From positions 310,001-374,000 of the forward strand of contig NADL03000639.1 of the NCBI GenBank assembly GCA_002205965.3: a DNA stretch of 64,000 nucleotides, in the 5' to 3' direction. This DNA is from Kappaphycus alvarezii. Its lineage: Eukaryota > Rhodophyta > Florideophyceae > Gigartinales > Solieriaceae. The translations under genes were made by a program, and so were the position numbers. The notes under the pieces are model-generated. The model saw nothing but the letters and a program-made list of their open reading frames with translations. It had not been told where the DNA came from and made no database searches. Positions 21,578 through 33,737 of the stretch are shown piece by piece (the first letter of the stretch is position 1; the number at the start of each line of letters is the position of its first letter).

Positions 21578-21625
21578 TATTGCAAGAGAGATACAATTGC
21601 AACCAATTGTATCTCTCTTGCAATA
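21578..21625. repeat. Perfect 22-bp inverted repeat with 4-base loop
   Basis: The left arm at 21578-21599 and the right arm at 21604-21625 are exact reverse complements, separated by CAAC. The core of the left arm reads TTGCAAGAGAGATACAATTG. It stands alone in AT-rich DNA. It could be a small-RNA hairpin, a recombination product or a tiny fold-back element. Confidence 0.9.
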
Positions 21626-21639
21626 TTGTTTCTATTTAT

Positions 21640-23689
21640 TGTATTTGACATTTAATATTTATTGCCTGAGTTTCAATCCGCTTTGCATCTAGTGTCATGT
21701 TTTCGTAAATTTCATATGTTACTGATTCTTCAATATTTGGAAACAATATGTCTAGTAATATTTAGTGTCAATCTGATTAGGCAATTCTGGCCTAGAGCTG
21801 CAATCATTTACCTGTTATCTGTTGTACCCTGGGAACGAACGCGGCGATCGGCGTGGAAGCGGTTCTCTTACCTGAGTGCAACTAATATTGTTGTCTACCA
21901 GCATAAATTTATGTGAGGGCCTCGACCAGTGTTCCCGTATCGTCTATTTTTACCGCCTTGAAAATTAGATCAGCGATAAAAGAGTTTGAAATTGTGTATT
22001 TCCAGTAACCGCGCTTATAGAGACAAATTAGTGTAGTAATATATTTTCTGACACCATTGATCATACTTGAAGATATTTAGATCTTTATGGGGCGAAAATC
22101 CTCAAACAGTCTTGAAATTTTTTTCTAGAAAGAAAGGGAACTTGTTGTGAGGAGCCAAAAATTCGATGTTCTCTGAGTTGGGTTCACTGAATTCTTGTTC
22201 TGAAGAAGTTTATCTTTTGTTGGCTACTTTTATTTTCCAGCTCTTCGACTGAATTATCCGTTAAATAAGCAATTTTAGCAAACATACATGGTCTAGGAAA
22301 CCTACCCAACTCTACTACAGCAGTATCAACAATGCCACCATGGAAGTGGAAGGAGACATATAAGTGAGAATATTAATGACGGATTAATCTTTCATGTCTA
22401 CAGCAGCCATTTTACTGACTTCTAAATCAATAGTAACACAAAGTGTTTGGCAGTATTGTCATCAACAGAAATGTGAAGTATTTTGTTACCTTCTCGATAT
22501 TTTCAACGATCTGGCTGAATTCTTCGAAATCTCACGCCTCCAAAAATCGATTCCCACTTTCAATACAGGCCTCGCAGTGCAGTAATGTTAACATTAAACT
22601 CGATCTTCCGGTGCAAGATTGCTTTTCTATGTCCATTTTTATACTTGATAAGAATTCATAATAACAATGAAGAGAATAATTCGGACCATTGATAAATTTT
22701 CAACAAGTGCAAAAGTTTTTTCAGCCTTCTCCTGCTCCAATCCGCTCACAACTGGTCTGTATTTTAGCCTTAGAAACGAACTCTTTTGTCCATCTGAGAA
22801 ACAGTATCTTTGTATGAAATAAACATATTTTGTTTCCCTGTATTACGACTTCACATGTGTCGTGGCGAAAAATGGCTCAAGCTCTGTATCGTCTATTTTT
22901 TACCTCTCATTATCGTCGTAAGAAGAAAAAGCTTCCTCGCTAGAGGTTTTATTAGACTCAGTCAAAGTTGCTAAGGCTACGGAGCCAGGGAGTAATGATG
23001 AATTTTCCATCTTTCCTCCTTAACTATCATGGCGATGCACAACCAAGTTCATGCGCGTCGGCCTTTTTTCATGGTATTACCATTCATGGGAGGTATGTTA
23101 TTCCATCATTACCTCCCTGACCTCAGTTGATACACCTTCTGCACTTACGCCATTCTTATTTTCTGCATCATATGCATTAAACTTGCACATTCCAAAAATG
23201 TTATTTGGCTCAAATTCTACCTCAAAATAGTCCAATAATGCCGGGCTTCCATTAATTATGCATCGTTCCAGTTACAAGCTGAATCATATTCTCATCCCAA
23301 GATACGAACAATCGGCGAAGATGGGATTCTAAAAAAAATTAATCCAGAATGGATATGTTGCAAGCGGCAAGAATGCTACCGAAGTATATTTTTGAGAACA
23401 AGAACAGATGAAATAGGGCGGGGCTTCAAGGGGCTGTAGGTTATTATATAGGTGACACGGTCTAACGCCTATGCGCAGCGACTGACGCAAAAGAAACGCT
23501 TCGTAGGTCAGAAGGTTACTGTTAACATCTTTTCTTTGTTAGTTTGCACTTGAATTTGTCTCCCAACTATCTTTCCATTTCCGAGATGAATCGCTTCACT
23601 CCACTTATGCCTTGAGTCCCAAAGGGACGTATTAGATACCATGAAATGCATTAAAGGGAACCTTGTGAACCAGAAAGACTGACAATAGA
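21640..23689. other. AT-rich stretch without a gene
   Basis: Several short ORFs (21662-21916, 22394-22585, 22443-22661) have biased composition and no motif. Nothing else is seen. Confidence 0.5.
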
Positions 23690-24180
23690 TACTATCAAGA
23701 TAAATACCCCGATCTACTCCTCATAATATTCGTCCTCGAGATCAGGGCCAAACAACTCTTCCAAAGCATCCATACCCCAATACAGTCCCTAAAAATTATT
23801 TCGAACGGCCCATAATGATAGATAGCATCCTCGTGCATATTAAGGTCCTCTAATCTCTCCTCCAGACCCTCAACCTCCGCTCCATCCCCAACAGGGGAGT
23901 TCGAGATTACGAACACTGGCTGAATTTCGTATCCGTCCCCAACGGCAACTTTCTCACGGTTGTACACTAATGGCTCCCAAGAATCCACTCAGCTCTCCTC
24001 ATCTTGGGATTCCTCCAAATCTACTCCAGCCTCCTCCGGGTCCTCTGTCTCCACCAAAAATTGACTGTGAACACACTCCCGAAATTGTTCCCGGTCCATC
24101 ATTCTGTGGTAGTCTTCTTTGTCGGTTGGACCATTGGCCATCAAAGCCCGGCTGTTAATAAGATGGTGGGTTCTGGTTGA
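23690..24180 (-). repeat. Degenerate two-copy repeat, copy B
   Basis: This is the longer and cleaner copy. On the minus strand it reads as acidic, protein-like text (for example MMDREQFRECVHSQFLVETE near 24100 and EPLVYNREKVAVGDGYEIQP near 23960), ending with a GMDALEELFGPDLEDEYYEE tail near 23715. The overall layout matches copy A at 21020-21420. No known domain is recognised. Two copies 2.7 kb apart argue for a dispersed or locally duplicated sequence. Confidence 0.5.
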
Positions 24181-24786
24181 TGTGGCATGGTGAGGATCGG
24201 GCGGAGGTTGGTCATGTTGATGAAAAAGTAAGGGATTGTGGGGGTGAGTCGATTGGTGGTTGATGGCAGGGTTATCGCTTCAACGCAGTTGTTATCGCAC
24301 TTTAAATAGGGGAATGTCTCCGATAAATTTCTCGGCTTTGGTCGAAATAGAAAATGGGAGGCGATCTTTTCGTCCCTTTCTCACCTCATTGTAAAAGCCT
24401 CCAACCTTCTTACGAACTTGAACGCGGCCAAGGCTGATAAGCAACGAGAATGGCTGAATTTGACAGCTAAATTGCCTGGTAGGGGGTAAGGACAGGCTCG
24501 TCCCCGTTCCTGTCTCTCACAAAATTGGAACGGAAGCCCGGTACGTTCTCCCTGATCAATGGGTGGCACGATCGCTCGTCAGCCGAGCCTTGGACCATTG
24601 CTCCAGGGTGAGGGCCATTCTCCTTCAACGACACGACCCGTTGATGGTCACTTCGAACGCTTCCTGCTTGTTGACTGGGCTACCAGCTACCTTTTAGTTG
24701 ATGGAAATGCTCTGTTATGTATACTGAAGATCCTGAAACATGTTTTGAATGAACGCTCATTGGACTCTCAACCTTTGCACCAATAG
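24181..24786. other. Unassigned stretch
   Basis: GC-richer than its surroundings. The only ORFs are 24381-24569 (minus) and 24559-24786 (plus), neither recognised. Confidence 0.4.
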
Positions 24787-24811
24787 CTATATATATATAT
24801 ATGTATATAAC
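24787..24811. repeat. TA-rich microsatellite
   Basis: About ten TA units with one interruption (TATATATATGTATATA core). No further significance is seen. Confidence 0.8.
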
Positions 24812-25219
24812 CCCACTTACCCCTTTTACAGGGCACATGGGGAAAAACGATGGAGGGAAGACTTGGAACCAAAGCAGAACTCATACGGGGGCCTGGATCT
24901 GACACCTTAGAATCAATGATGTATATCATCCTTCACAAGCAAGCCGAGCTGCTGATTATTGGTAACGCGTCTGCCCTTTTGACAGAGCTATCAGCTAATT
25001 TACAGCAGCTGTAGGGACCGTACCTCCATTTGCTCACCGGACCATGTCGTTACAGTGTAAGTCTATTGGACCGAAAAAGCCAATTGCTTCTAATTTCGAT
25101 GGCCGTGGGTCTCCTTGTGGCAAATGTTTGCAAGGTTGGATGCAACCTAAGCATCTCGACGGACTTACCTTACAACACTGCCCCTAAACTCGAGCATCAT
25201 TATCTACCGGGAACTATCT
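24812..25219. other. Unassigned stretch
   Basis: Mixed DNA. The 97-codon ORF 25030-25323 (plus) has one hydrophobic stretch but overlaps a LINE fragment in antisense and is unlikely to be a gene. Confidence 0.4.
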
Positions 25220-25286
25220 GGAAAAGGGGGAAAGGTTTGGGAGTTTTACTCTTGGGAAATATATGCGATCTATCCTTGTGGAAAAG
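25220..25286 (-). repeat. LINE fragment
   Basis: The plus strand reads GGGGGAAAGGTTTGGGAGTT and continues to a GCGATCTATCC string, matching 27101-27160 and 29692-29750. In the copy at 26487-27182 this stretch encodes DRSDISFKSKTPKPFP on the minus strand. Confidence 0.55.
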
Positions 25287-25934
25287 CAATGATGTTCGTC
25301 TGGGTCTCTTGCCATTTGGTTGAATACGTATTTTATGTGTCGTCTTCACTGTCGATCCCCACCATTCTTCTTTGGACCTTCATCTGCAGAAGTGGGACCC
25401 GTTGTGCGTTTACCTTCGTGCAAAGACTGGTCGGTTTTCTGCCCAGGGGAAAAAATAGGCCGTATGTTTACTTCGAGACTACGGAGCGCTGAAAACCGGC
25501 GGAACCTTAAAGTGGGAGTTGTTAATGGAGAGAGTGACTAACGACTTCATCCTATGTGCCCGTGTGATTGGCGTCTGTGACGTGCTGAGGATGATAAATG
25601 GGGAAAGGTTAAGTGCTTGGGTTGTGGAATCTAAAGTAGGCTGGGATGTGTAATAGACGACTTCAGCTGGAATCCTTACGTTTAATCTGGACAGAAAGCA
25701 TCAGGTGTTCAAACGACTTCGCTATTGGACCAACATTCCAGACTCTTTGTACCGCAATCGAGAAATGTAATAGACAAATTTGTGGCGACATCAAAGTATT
25801 CGAATATATCTTCCAACAGGAAAGACACCCAAAAGTTTCCCCCCTCAAAGGAGTCCAAATTCCAACCACCAAAATGAATCAACGAATGCCAACAGGATTT
25901 TATATGACCTTTTTCGTAGCTTTTCATTAACGCA
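25287..25934. other. Unassigned stretch with overlapping ORFs
   Basis: ORFs 25646-25930 (plus) and 25709-25960 (minus) overlap. Neither carries a known motif, and homology to the adjacent LINE copy stops at about 25935. Confidence 0.35.
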
Positions 25935-26206
25935 TATTCGGTATTGTGGCACCCAGACACCTACAGTGTGCTAACCGAAGTCGCGAGGAACATTGCCGTT
26001 AGGCGATGCAGACCTTTGGCAACGTCCGAACGGTGCTTACTCAAAGTCACGCTGCCGTGGTCGTCATGTCCAACGCAGCTTGCCTGCTGGCGGGCCTTGA
26101 GCCGGCTCCTTAGGGAAAATTAAGAGGTACTACTGGTCACCCTGCAGGATATTCTGGGCCACACCCCACTATATCTTTCAAACATTAAAGCACCCCACAT
26201 TACCCC
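25935..26206 (+). mobile_element. LINE 3' end, plus orientation
   Basis: Bases 25948-26100 match the end of the minus-strand copy at 26487-27182 and the end of the copy at 8070-10042: a GTGGCACCCAGACACCTACA block, GTGCTAACCGAAGTCGCGAG, and later CATGTCCAACGCAGCTTGCC. A 3' untranslated tail follows (ACTACTGGTCACCCTGCAGG, ATATCTTTCAAACATTAAAG). This copy retains about 100 bases missing from the minus-strand copy. It is tail to tail with 26400-27220. Confidence 0.7.
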
Positions 26207-26210
26207 CCTA

Positions 26211-26400
26211 TTCGGTATGCTATTCGTTTTTACCAGAAAGCATGTCCAGTTCAGATGCTCATTTCTCAGTCGAATATTTCTCATTCGTCTTGACTTGGGG
26301 AAATGTGTATTCGGTATTCTATTCGTGTTTACCAGAAAGCATGTATAGTTCTGATGCTCATTTCTCAGTCGAATATTTCTCATTCGTCTTGACTTTGGGG
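26211..26400. repeat. Tandem duplication of a 90-base unit
   Basis: Units at about 26211-26300 and 26310-26400 are nearly identical (shared blocks ACCAGAAAGCATGT and ATGCTCATTTCTCAGTCGAA). They lie exactly between two tail-to-tail LINE ends. Confidence 0.85.
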
Positions 26401-27220
26401 GTTCTTTAAAGCATAGCATTTGAAAGATATGGTCGGATGTGTCCCAGAATATCCTACGGGTGACCAGTAGTACTTCTTAACTTTCCCTAAAAAGCCGGCT
26501 CAAGGCCGGCACCTTTCCTCGCGACATCGGTTAGCACCCTATAGGCGTCTGGGTGCCAACCTTCGAAAGTGAATACAGCGATAGGCACGAGCCTACCTTT
26601 CACGGAGGTTGCAATAAAAGATTCATACCTTCTATGCTTCTTAGAGACAGCCGCATTGAGGGAGATGAGCGGATTAAACGTGTAGACCCTTCTGTGGGAG
26701 GGCGCCAGCGGGTTGACGAACGTGACATCAAAGAAGCCTGTACCTCCATTGCTTCCCATCGCGCGGATTTCTAGCCTCGTGGGATTGACCCAGTCCCGTG
26801 GTTCGACGGCGGGGTGGTGGGCCGTTTTCTGCAGGTCCTGCGAGAAGAGAACAACTTGATGGTTACGACGTCGAGTTCTGTGCCCACCGTGCCTACAGTG
26901 GAGGAGGTAATCCCCGAAACAGTCGAGGGTTTCGGGGCAGTGTCTTCTCGGGCACGGCACGTTCGAAGGGAACAGCGGGACTTGGAAGAAGTATTGGAGC
27001 GACACCGCGAATTCACAGGAGTCAAGTTTGATCTTGAGGCCGGGGCACGGAGCGCAGTACACCCATTCCTTGGTACCCGGGAGGGCCATAGAGGAGCGGA
27101 AGGGGAAAGGTTTGGGTGTTTTACTCTTGAAAGATATATCCGATCTATCCCATGGTTTTCCAGACAACCGCAATCGACTCAAAAAGGGTATACCGACACA
27201 GTAATCGGGAATGCCTGCCT
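26401..27220 (-). mobile_element. LINE C-terminal region and 3' tail, minus orientation
   Basis: ORF 26487-27182 (231 codons, minus) carries KPWDRSDISFKSKTPKPFPF, then the zinc block CPRRHC...CFGDYLLHC, HGGHRTRRRNHQVVLFSQDL, an EPRDWVNPTRLEIRAM stretch, then GTGFFDVTFVNPLAP, and ends with GWHPDAYRVLTDVARKGAG. The His of the usual GDH triplet is Tyr here. The order matches the LINE C-terminal domain at 10344-11063, though the two are diverged. Downstream, 26401-26486 is the 3' untranslated tail, which mirrors 26092-26206. Confidence 0.75.
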
Positions 27221-27239
27221 TCTTTAATCCCCGGGGGGA

Positions 27240-29690
27240 ATACTTTCCTGCCGTGCTGCATGGATTGCATCGGTTAGTTTCTTTTGCGATGGTTTGTTAC
27301 GAGAGCAAAAGGCAGTAAATGGGAGGACTTGTTATTGTATGGTCAGCAGCCTAGCAGCAACCTCTACTCCAGACTGTTCCCTTTGCTACATGAAAAGAAA
27401 GAAGAAAATACTCTTTGAGAAGTGGTCACGGAACCCGGCTGGGCATAGAAAGCATCACGTGATGACAGAGACAAGAAGTGGCGAGGCATTGAATTTCCGT
27501 GAGTTGGACAACAAGGGACGTGGTGTTGGTGATTAACGTCGGTATTGCTCAGGAGTGGGGAGACGGCGAGCTGCGAAGGAGGCGACTTTTGCAAGGGCGC
27601 CTATGGCGGCTGTACAATCGCACCATAAATATCGAGGTCAATGGAGGAGAATTAAGCTTGTATCGTCGCGCAGTTTTGAGCGTAATGCGAAAATTTGAGG
27701 GCTGTGATCGGTATTTTTGCTCCTCCGGGTGTCCAGCGAGAGCGGGGCATGAGTCTTGTAGTGTATGAGGTTGCAGCGAGGACGTACAGGTCACTGTGAT
27801 TCGGAGAGGATTTCATGTTGTCAATCATAATGTCGACCCTGCGGCGATACCGGTATGGTAACTGGTCTTCACCGAGCCAGCCCTCTAAGGAATAATGTGC
27901 GTACTGTACCACCGTATTTCCCGTCGGCAAATCCGCGACTGCTTCATGTAGCACTGGAAACAGCTGACCAAGTCTTTCAACAAACCTTTCCCCTGAGGAA
28001 AGAAAATTCGAGCTTGGGGTTCGGCATGCCCGATGGGTGCCGAAGCAGGGAGTAGATTTTGTATCTTAGATGATTTCTACGAGTTGGGAATCCCTCCATC
28101 GCTGGACAGTGGATTGAATGTCTCCCGATATGAATAAGGAGGAGTGCAGACCGTGTATGGGAAAGAACGTTTGTCTTAGCCGCTAAAGTAAAGAACGGAT
28201 TATCGAGGTTGGGTTGTGCCATATATGTCCCGATCTCGAGAGCCACTCCGATCGAGTTGAGAAAGTCCGGAAGGGCAAGGAAGGGGAATTGGCAGATCGG
28301 ATGCGACAGCTCCGGCTATGTGACAGTGGCTGGGCTGAGTTTTCGTGTTGCGTCGGTAATGTTAGGTATTATTGGCGGCGTTCGTTGTAAATGGTTGTGT
28401 TCCTCTAGAAGGGGCCTGGCAGCTTAAAGTCAAACTTTGTTAACGCAAGGCGTGTTAAGTGCCGTGAGTGGCCCGGGGGGTGTCCGAAATCCTACCTGCG
28501 CTTGAGCAGTGACGGATGAGGTGAAATACGGTGTGTTAGACGTGTAGGAGAGATCATTGTAAATGTCTCGAGCAGCCTAAAGCTATTTTTCAGCAAGAGA
28601 AAATTCCAGTAGTCGTCGCCGATTGGTAAACCGGGGTTTGGGTTGCGATTGAGATAAAAACTTTGCGGGGAGAGGTTCTGATAGTGGTTCTTTCTGAATC
28701 ACCAAGCCGCAATCTTGTGAATGTCTTTGAACACCCAAAAAACGAAGTCTTTCTGATACGATCACGTTCAGCAATATTGGGACATTTTAGGAGGGAAGCA
28801 TAAGTTGCCATCTCTGCAGTTGACGAAGGAACAGATGAATGGCGAGTGCATAGAGATTTACAGCATGTTGATTACCGCAGTGACTCCTCATCTCAGAATT
28901 CAGGGTGAATGGACGAAGTATATATTCGAAGGAGATCTCTGGTGCAGCACGACGAACCTAACGGCCTCTTGGGAGTGCACGCAAAGCGTATTTCGGAACT
29001 ATGAACTCTCCGCTCTGTTAAATGCAATTGTGACTCGACTTTGAAAAGAACATAGTCTTGTTGCTTTAGCGCTGATTTCGTCATGAGGAGGGCGTGAATG
29101 ATTACCGTAATACCGTTTTTAATGCCCACTGCGTGTTGCAGTGACCTCAGGTATGAAAGAAACCAGGCATCGCTGTTCAGTCAAGCGGAAATGCGTCGAG
29201 CTACTAATCCTCTCTGTGGAACACCAATGGAAATGAGGCGGTGGATGCTGGGGTCCGCGGGGCTTTTGGGTATCTCTATGGGCGTAGCTCCGGAAAAGCA
29301 TGGCTGGAACGAGAGTGGAAAGTTGTCATTTGCCATTTTGATGAGAGATGCTATGAAGGAGGAGATGGCACGTGCATACAGCTCCGCAATTGCGGGGCAT
29401 GTGCGAGGACTCCGAGCTCCGCGGTGCGAACGTCCTCTGGTCTTGCTAGATTTCATTACATTTACAGTAAAGGGGAGACTCGTGGTGTTTTACTACCTAG
29501 TGCGGAGGCGAGCTGTTTCCCGAGGGATTATTCTCCAGTAAATCTTTTCGCAATACATTAGGCTGATAATTGGTTCGACTTATGATGACTTTCCTGCTTA
29601 GCAATTTGTTTACATCGGAACGGGTTTAGCCAACCGAATGCAATTGCAAAATGGTTGCATGAAAAGCTAGGACAACGTGTGTTGGAAAAA
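27240..29690. other. GC-richer segment between two LINE direct repeats
   Basis: About 2.45 kb lies between near-identical LINE stretches at 27101-27220 and 29692-29808. It holds several balanced ORFs on both strands: 27652-27954 minus (with RRRVDIMIDNMKSSPNHSDL), 27977-28246 minus, 29181-29456 minus and 29098-29541 plus. None carries a motif I know. The minus-strand set reads slightly more like protein. It may be the inside of an unknown element or upstream LINE sequence too decayed to recognise. Confidence 0.35.
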
Positions 29691-29691
29691 G

Positions 29692-29808
29692 AGGGGAAAG
29701 GTTTGAGTGCTTTTACTGTTTGAAGATCTATTCGATCTATCCTAAAGTTTTCAAGACAACCACAGTATACCCGAAAAGGTGTGTCGATACCTTAATAGGG
29801 GATGCTGG
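29692..29808 (-). repeat. LINE fragment, second copy of the 27.1-kb stretch
   Basis: It aligns over its length with 27101-27220 (GGGGAAAGGTTTGAGTGCTT against GGGGAAAGGTTTGGGTGTTT, then GATCTAT, CAAGACAACC, GTCGATACCTTAATAGGGGA against CCGACACAGTAATCGGGAAT). Same orientation, 2.6 kb apart. Confidence 0.65.
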
Positions 29809-29819
29809 AAAATGGCGTC

Positions 29820-32773
29820 GAATGTTCTCGCGGCTCGGAAATTGGAATTTGTGTAGCCGTTGAGTGCTAACTCAAACCAGGTCGTTCTGTTAACTAGACA
29901 ACCGACGGTGGATCCTTCGCGAAGAGGCCTGTCGTATCGGAACTGATCTGCACTGAGGTTGCGCTGACAGTACAAGGGTAAATAATTAATGCTTTATTAA
30001 ATACGAACGCCTGCAATACCCTTTGCCAGCAGGGATATCGACAAGACATGCTAGCGATAAATTGTGATTTGTCCCTTATCTACGATTTTGCGGCTCAATC
30101 GCCTAAATAAACTTCATGAGGAAGAGATTTTCAGCAAGTGAGTTTCGCTTTACATTTACACTATGCACCCTGTGTGGATCGTTGAGCGCTCTTAGAATCA
30201 TAACAATACACCATTTTTGACTTGTAACATCGGCAGTCTCAAAACTGAATGGACCCAGCGAGAAATTCGGGAACAAGTTCAAAGCACAGGCTTGAAAATG
30301 GTGGCCATAGAATCAGCGACAACTCACCTACCTGACAAGGCTCATTGTTTTCATTTTGACACAAATGCCAGAGAGAAAATGATCAATTTTTTCATTGTGT
30401 TCCCGACCAAAGGATAGGCGGCTCCGTGGCATTTTTCGTACCAGATCTACAAATTAAAAGATGATTAAAATATTGTGACCTGTTCAATACGCTTGATTCT
30501 TTCTCAATGTGTGCTAGAATACCACACAACATTTGCAGAACTGCTGCGCCTGAAATGCTGTCGGAAAAACAAAAATTCTCCTCGCTGAATGACACACTTC
30601 ACCGTCCTGCAGTGATGCACTGAAGCAAACAGAAAAAGGCTCTTCACCTAGGTTTGTGGATTAAAATAAGAAAAGAGACGCACTATTATTAGTCGCCAAT
30701 CAAAGCGAAAACGGAATACCGCAGAACAGTTTTACTTGAACCCCACTGCGAGGTAAAATAGGCAAAACCAATAGTGGGGAAGCATAAAGTAGGTATAACC
30801 TCAAGAACGGCATTCGCCTCTTGGAGTACAAGAAGCGTGGCTACATTTGAACCTGCCTCTCAAACAATTTGTACACACTTCGTGGATTTTTACTGTCAGG
30901 GCAAAATTCTTATACGAGATTTGCCATTGGAGCTCAACAAAAACAGGGCGTTGGAAAGCTTAGAATCAGAAAACTTGTATCCCACGGAGCAAAATAAGAA
31001 GATTAATATCGCGAGATTTTATGCTGCAGATTATTGTACCTATATCCTAAGTGATTGTTTTAAACTAAAGGATGAAATGAAACTGAGCCAAATTGCAGTC
31101 CTGGGTTTATATAAATGCGAGAAAAGCATGAAAATAACCTTTACATGAGACATTGTGATTTTCTTAGATAGACCCGATAGCAGCAGCGGCCTACTTCTGT
31201 ATCCTGATGATTGGTCTTGGGAAATTAGGGCTCAATTTGCGCAATTCTGGCCCCAGCCTGCCATGCCCAAGTTGCTCAAAAGGCTCCGTATTTGGGTACA
31301 AAACTGGGAGAATGCCACCATATCTAAAACATTTACGATGCTTAACTTAGGGATAGGCATTTCGTCATAGTTTGATGTTACACTGCGAAATAAAATTAAA
31401 CCAAAAGCAACATCTTAAGCTTATCTTCTGGGCCGCACATTCAATCACATACTTTTCTTTGTAGAAATCAACAATGACGCTTGACAAATTTGCTCCAAAC
31501 TTTTCAAACATCCACAGCAGAATGTTTGGTTCATTTATTTGACATTGATGATGAAATTTCTCAGTCTGCTATTAAGGCTTTATGAATTAAATAATGCTTA
31601 CGACTAGGAACGGTAACGACAAATGCTTTCAGGAACCTTTGAGATACTTGATTTCTATAATTTTTTTCGACTGAGGTATGTAAACTACTTTAATGTTGCC
31701 CACTTCAATACCACACCAGAATTGAAGGATGAAAATCAATATTAAAGAAATGTTGCAAAAATCGGTTGCAAAACACCGAATTATTTGATCTGAGAAAATA
31801 AAGGCACTCAATTTCAATACAGTCATATCATTAAGGAACTTTTCGAAACGTCTTTCGTGTCACTTTCGATTCAAGGAAGAAAAGTTTAGGTAGTCAAATA
31901 TTTTAAAGTAGGGCCATTTCCCGAATTGAGGCCAGTTCTCCCTGCGGGATGAAGCATAATGGATGTAAGCTTACTAACTAGGAGAGAAACAACGCGCCTT
32001 ATCACACAAGGTTGTAATGCAAGTATCTATAAAAAAAATAAACATGTAACTTGTAAGATATCGTCAATAGCCTCAAACACAAACACTTTAATTTGAAGAA
32101 AAATTCAATGAAACTCAGTTTGATCCATCATCTCGATTCTTTCTACCCCATGGATACTAGAACAATCAATTTGTCAAATGAAAATGAAACGGCATTTCAG
32201 TTGTTGGGAATTAGATGGTATTCAAGGAACATATCACGAAAACTCATGATAAGCCCCTGCTCAGTAGAGGAGGGAACTTGGAACTAATTGCATGAAAATC
32301 AAGCTTCGACTAAGCGATAATCCTGTTCGATTTTGTATTTTGTGTATACACATTGCTTATGAATCAATGGAGCTGCTTGTGGCTGAAAAACTGTGTGCTG
32401 AGGCATAGTTCATGTATTAAATATTTCCTCGGGTGCTATACACTTCTTCTCCTGTAATTCTAACTATGGCAAATGCTGTTATTTTCAAGTCATATCATCT
32501 GCCACTAGAATGGGGACGGAAGGTGGTAAACAGTTAGGTGCGTTACTGTCCGTAGGTGCGGCTGGCTGTTACTCAATTGGCCATGTAGCGGGGGCGCTCT
32601 TGTCTCTCTTGAAGGCAGGGTCGCTAATTGTTTCGTAAGTGCACCTGGCTCTTTCAAACTGCTCTGGTTGGTAGTGTTGCGTGTACTTTCCACAAGAAAT
32701 CATGGCAATAATCGGTACGATGGTTCTTGAAGAAAAAAAGCAAATTACTAAATTGATTGCACCGTAATCGCAT
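29820..32773. other. Gene-poor AT-rich stretch
   Basis: Short ORFs only. 29751-29975 (minus) and 30774-31148 (plus) are the longest and show no motif. Bases 31865-31950 resemble 35535-35610, a dispersed repeat pair. Confidence 0.45.
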
Positions 32774-33105
32774 TTGAGGTACCGACTAGTTCGATGTCAA
32801 CATCGTCAACCTGCTGCTCATCTTGCGCAGAAAAGAATGTCCTTTCAGCCTGCCCACATCATGAATGCGGCTAAACAAAAACTGTTCAAGAAATTGCAAG
32901 GATCGGCGCTGGGCGGGCAGTGGAAAATTTTGACAGGGCGTATTCGGTTTCTTGCAGCGGCAAGTCGCCGCAGCCATGACGTCAAATGTGGTATCCCGTT
33001 TAGCCGGCCTCTCGCCATTCTTCCAGTGCAGGTCAATTGACAAACAGCCCGGCAGACGACCATTCGGGCGCATGAAACCGACCATTCCTTCAAACAGTAA
33101 ACCAC
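32774..33105. other. GC-richer block with ORFs on both strands
   Basis: ORFs 32774-33040 (plus) and 32845-33105 (minus, containing GRLNGIPHLTSWLRRLAAAR) overlap. The composition step suggests an insert. The strand and identity are not clear. Confidence 0.3.
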
Positions 33106-33737
33106 ACCACAGCTTAGCCAGTTACTTCATTCAATCATAGTTATAATTTCCATCCAAGTGAACCACTTTCGGCTCAAATCTTATATCTTGGAAGGGAAAA
33201 TTAGGGGTGGGTTTACTGCGAGACTTTGTTGGGTTGAGAATCGGGTAGTTTTGGATATAAGCGCATTTTTGAGTGATTGCTATATGTGTTGATATGTAAA
33301 GTACATAAAGTTGATTGTTCCTCCCTCGATGTGCCGAAACATGTCTAAGCTGCAGTTTACACAGGTGCAAGGTATTCTTTTACAGCGACACTTTGCATTG
33401 GAAGTAACCTCCAATGCGGCTTAATTGCTTGCTGGCCTCCCCTCTACTTGTTGGTAGAGTAAAGCGCCATCAGCCCCCAGCCGCAACCTTTCACATACAT
33501 GCTCACTACCACCATACAAGTTGAGTGGATTTCAGCCAGCTTATCTGTTACAGTGAGCAAACCCCATACCAGGGAAATTAAGTAAACATCCCATTTTAAC
33601 CCCCGTGCCCATGTTTACATATTTCGGCATTTTCAAAATAGCCCCAATTATCGTCGGAAGAAGCTTGAGCGTGGTGGTAAATCTTTATTGGTTGTACAAT
33701 GTCGCACAGAAGCGTGCGGAGGGTATTCATAAATTAA
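33106..33737. other. Unassigned AT-rich stretch
   Basis: A small hairpin (GCATTGGA...TCCAATGC, about 33394-33416) is the only structure noted. Confidence 0.45.

Noticed and set aside
26120-26419. 99-codon minus-strand ORF with an internal protein repeat
   Set aside because: The repetition is just the 90-base tandem DNA duplication between two LINE tails, read through.
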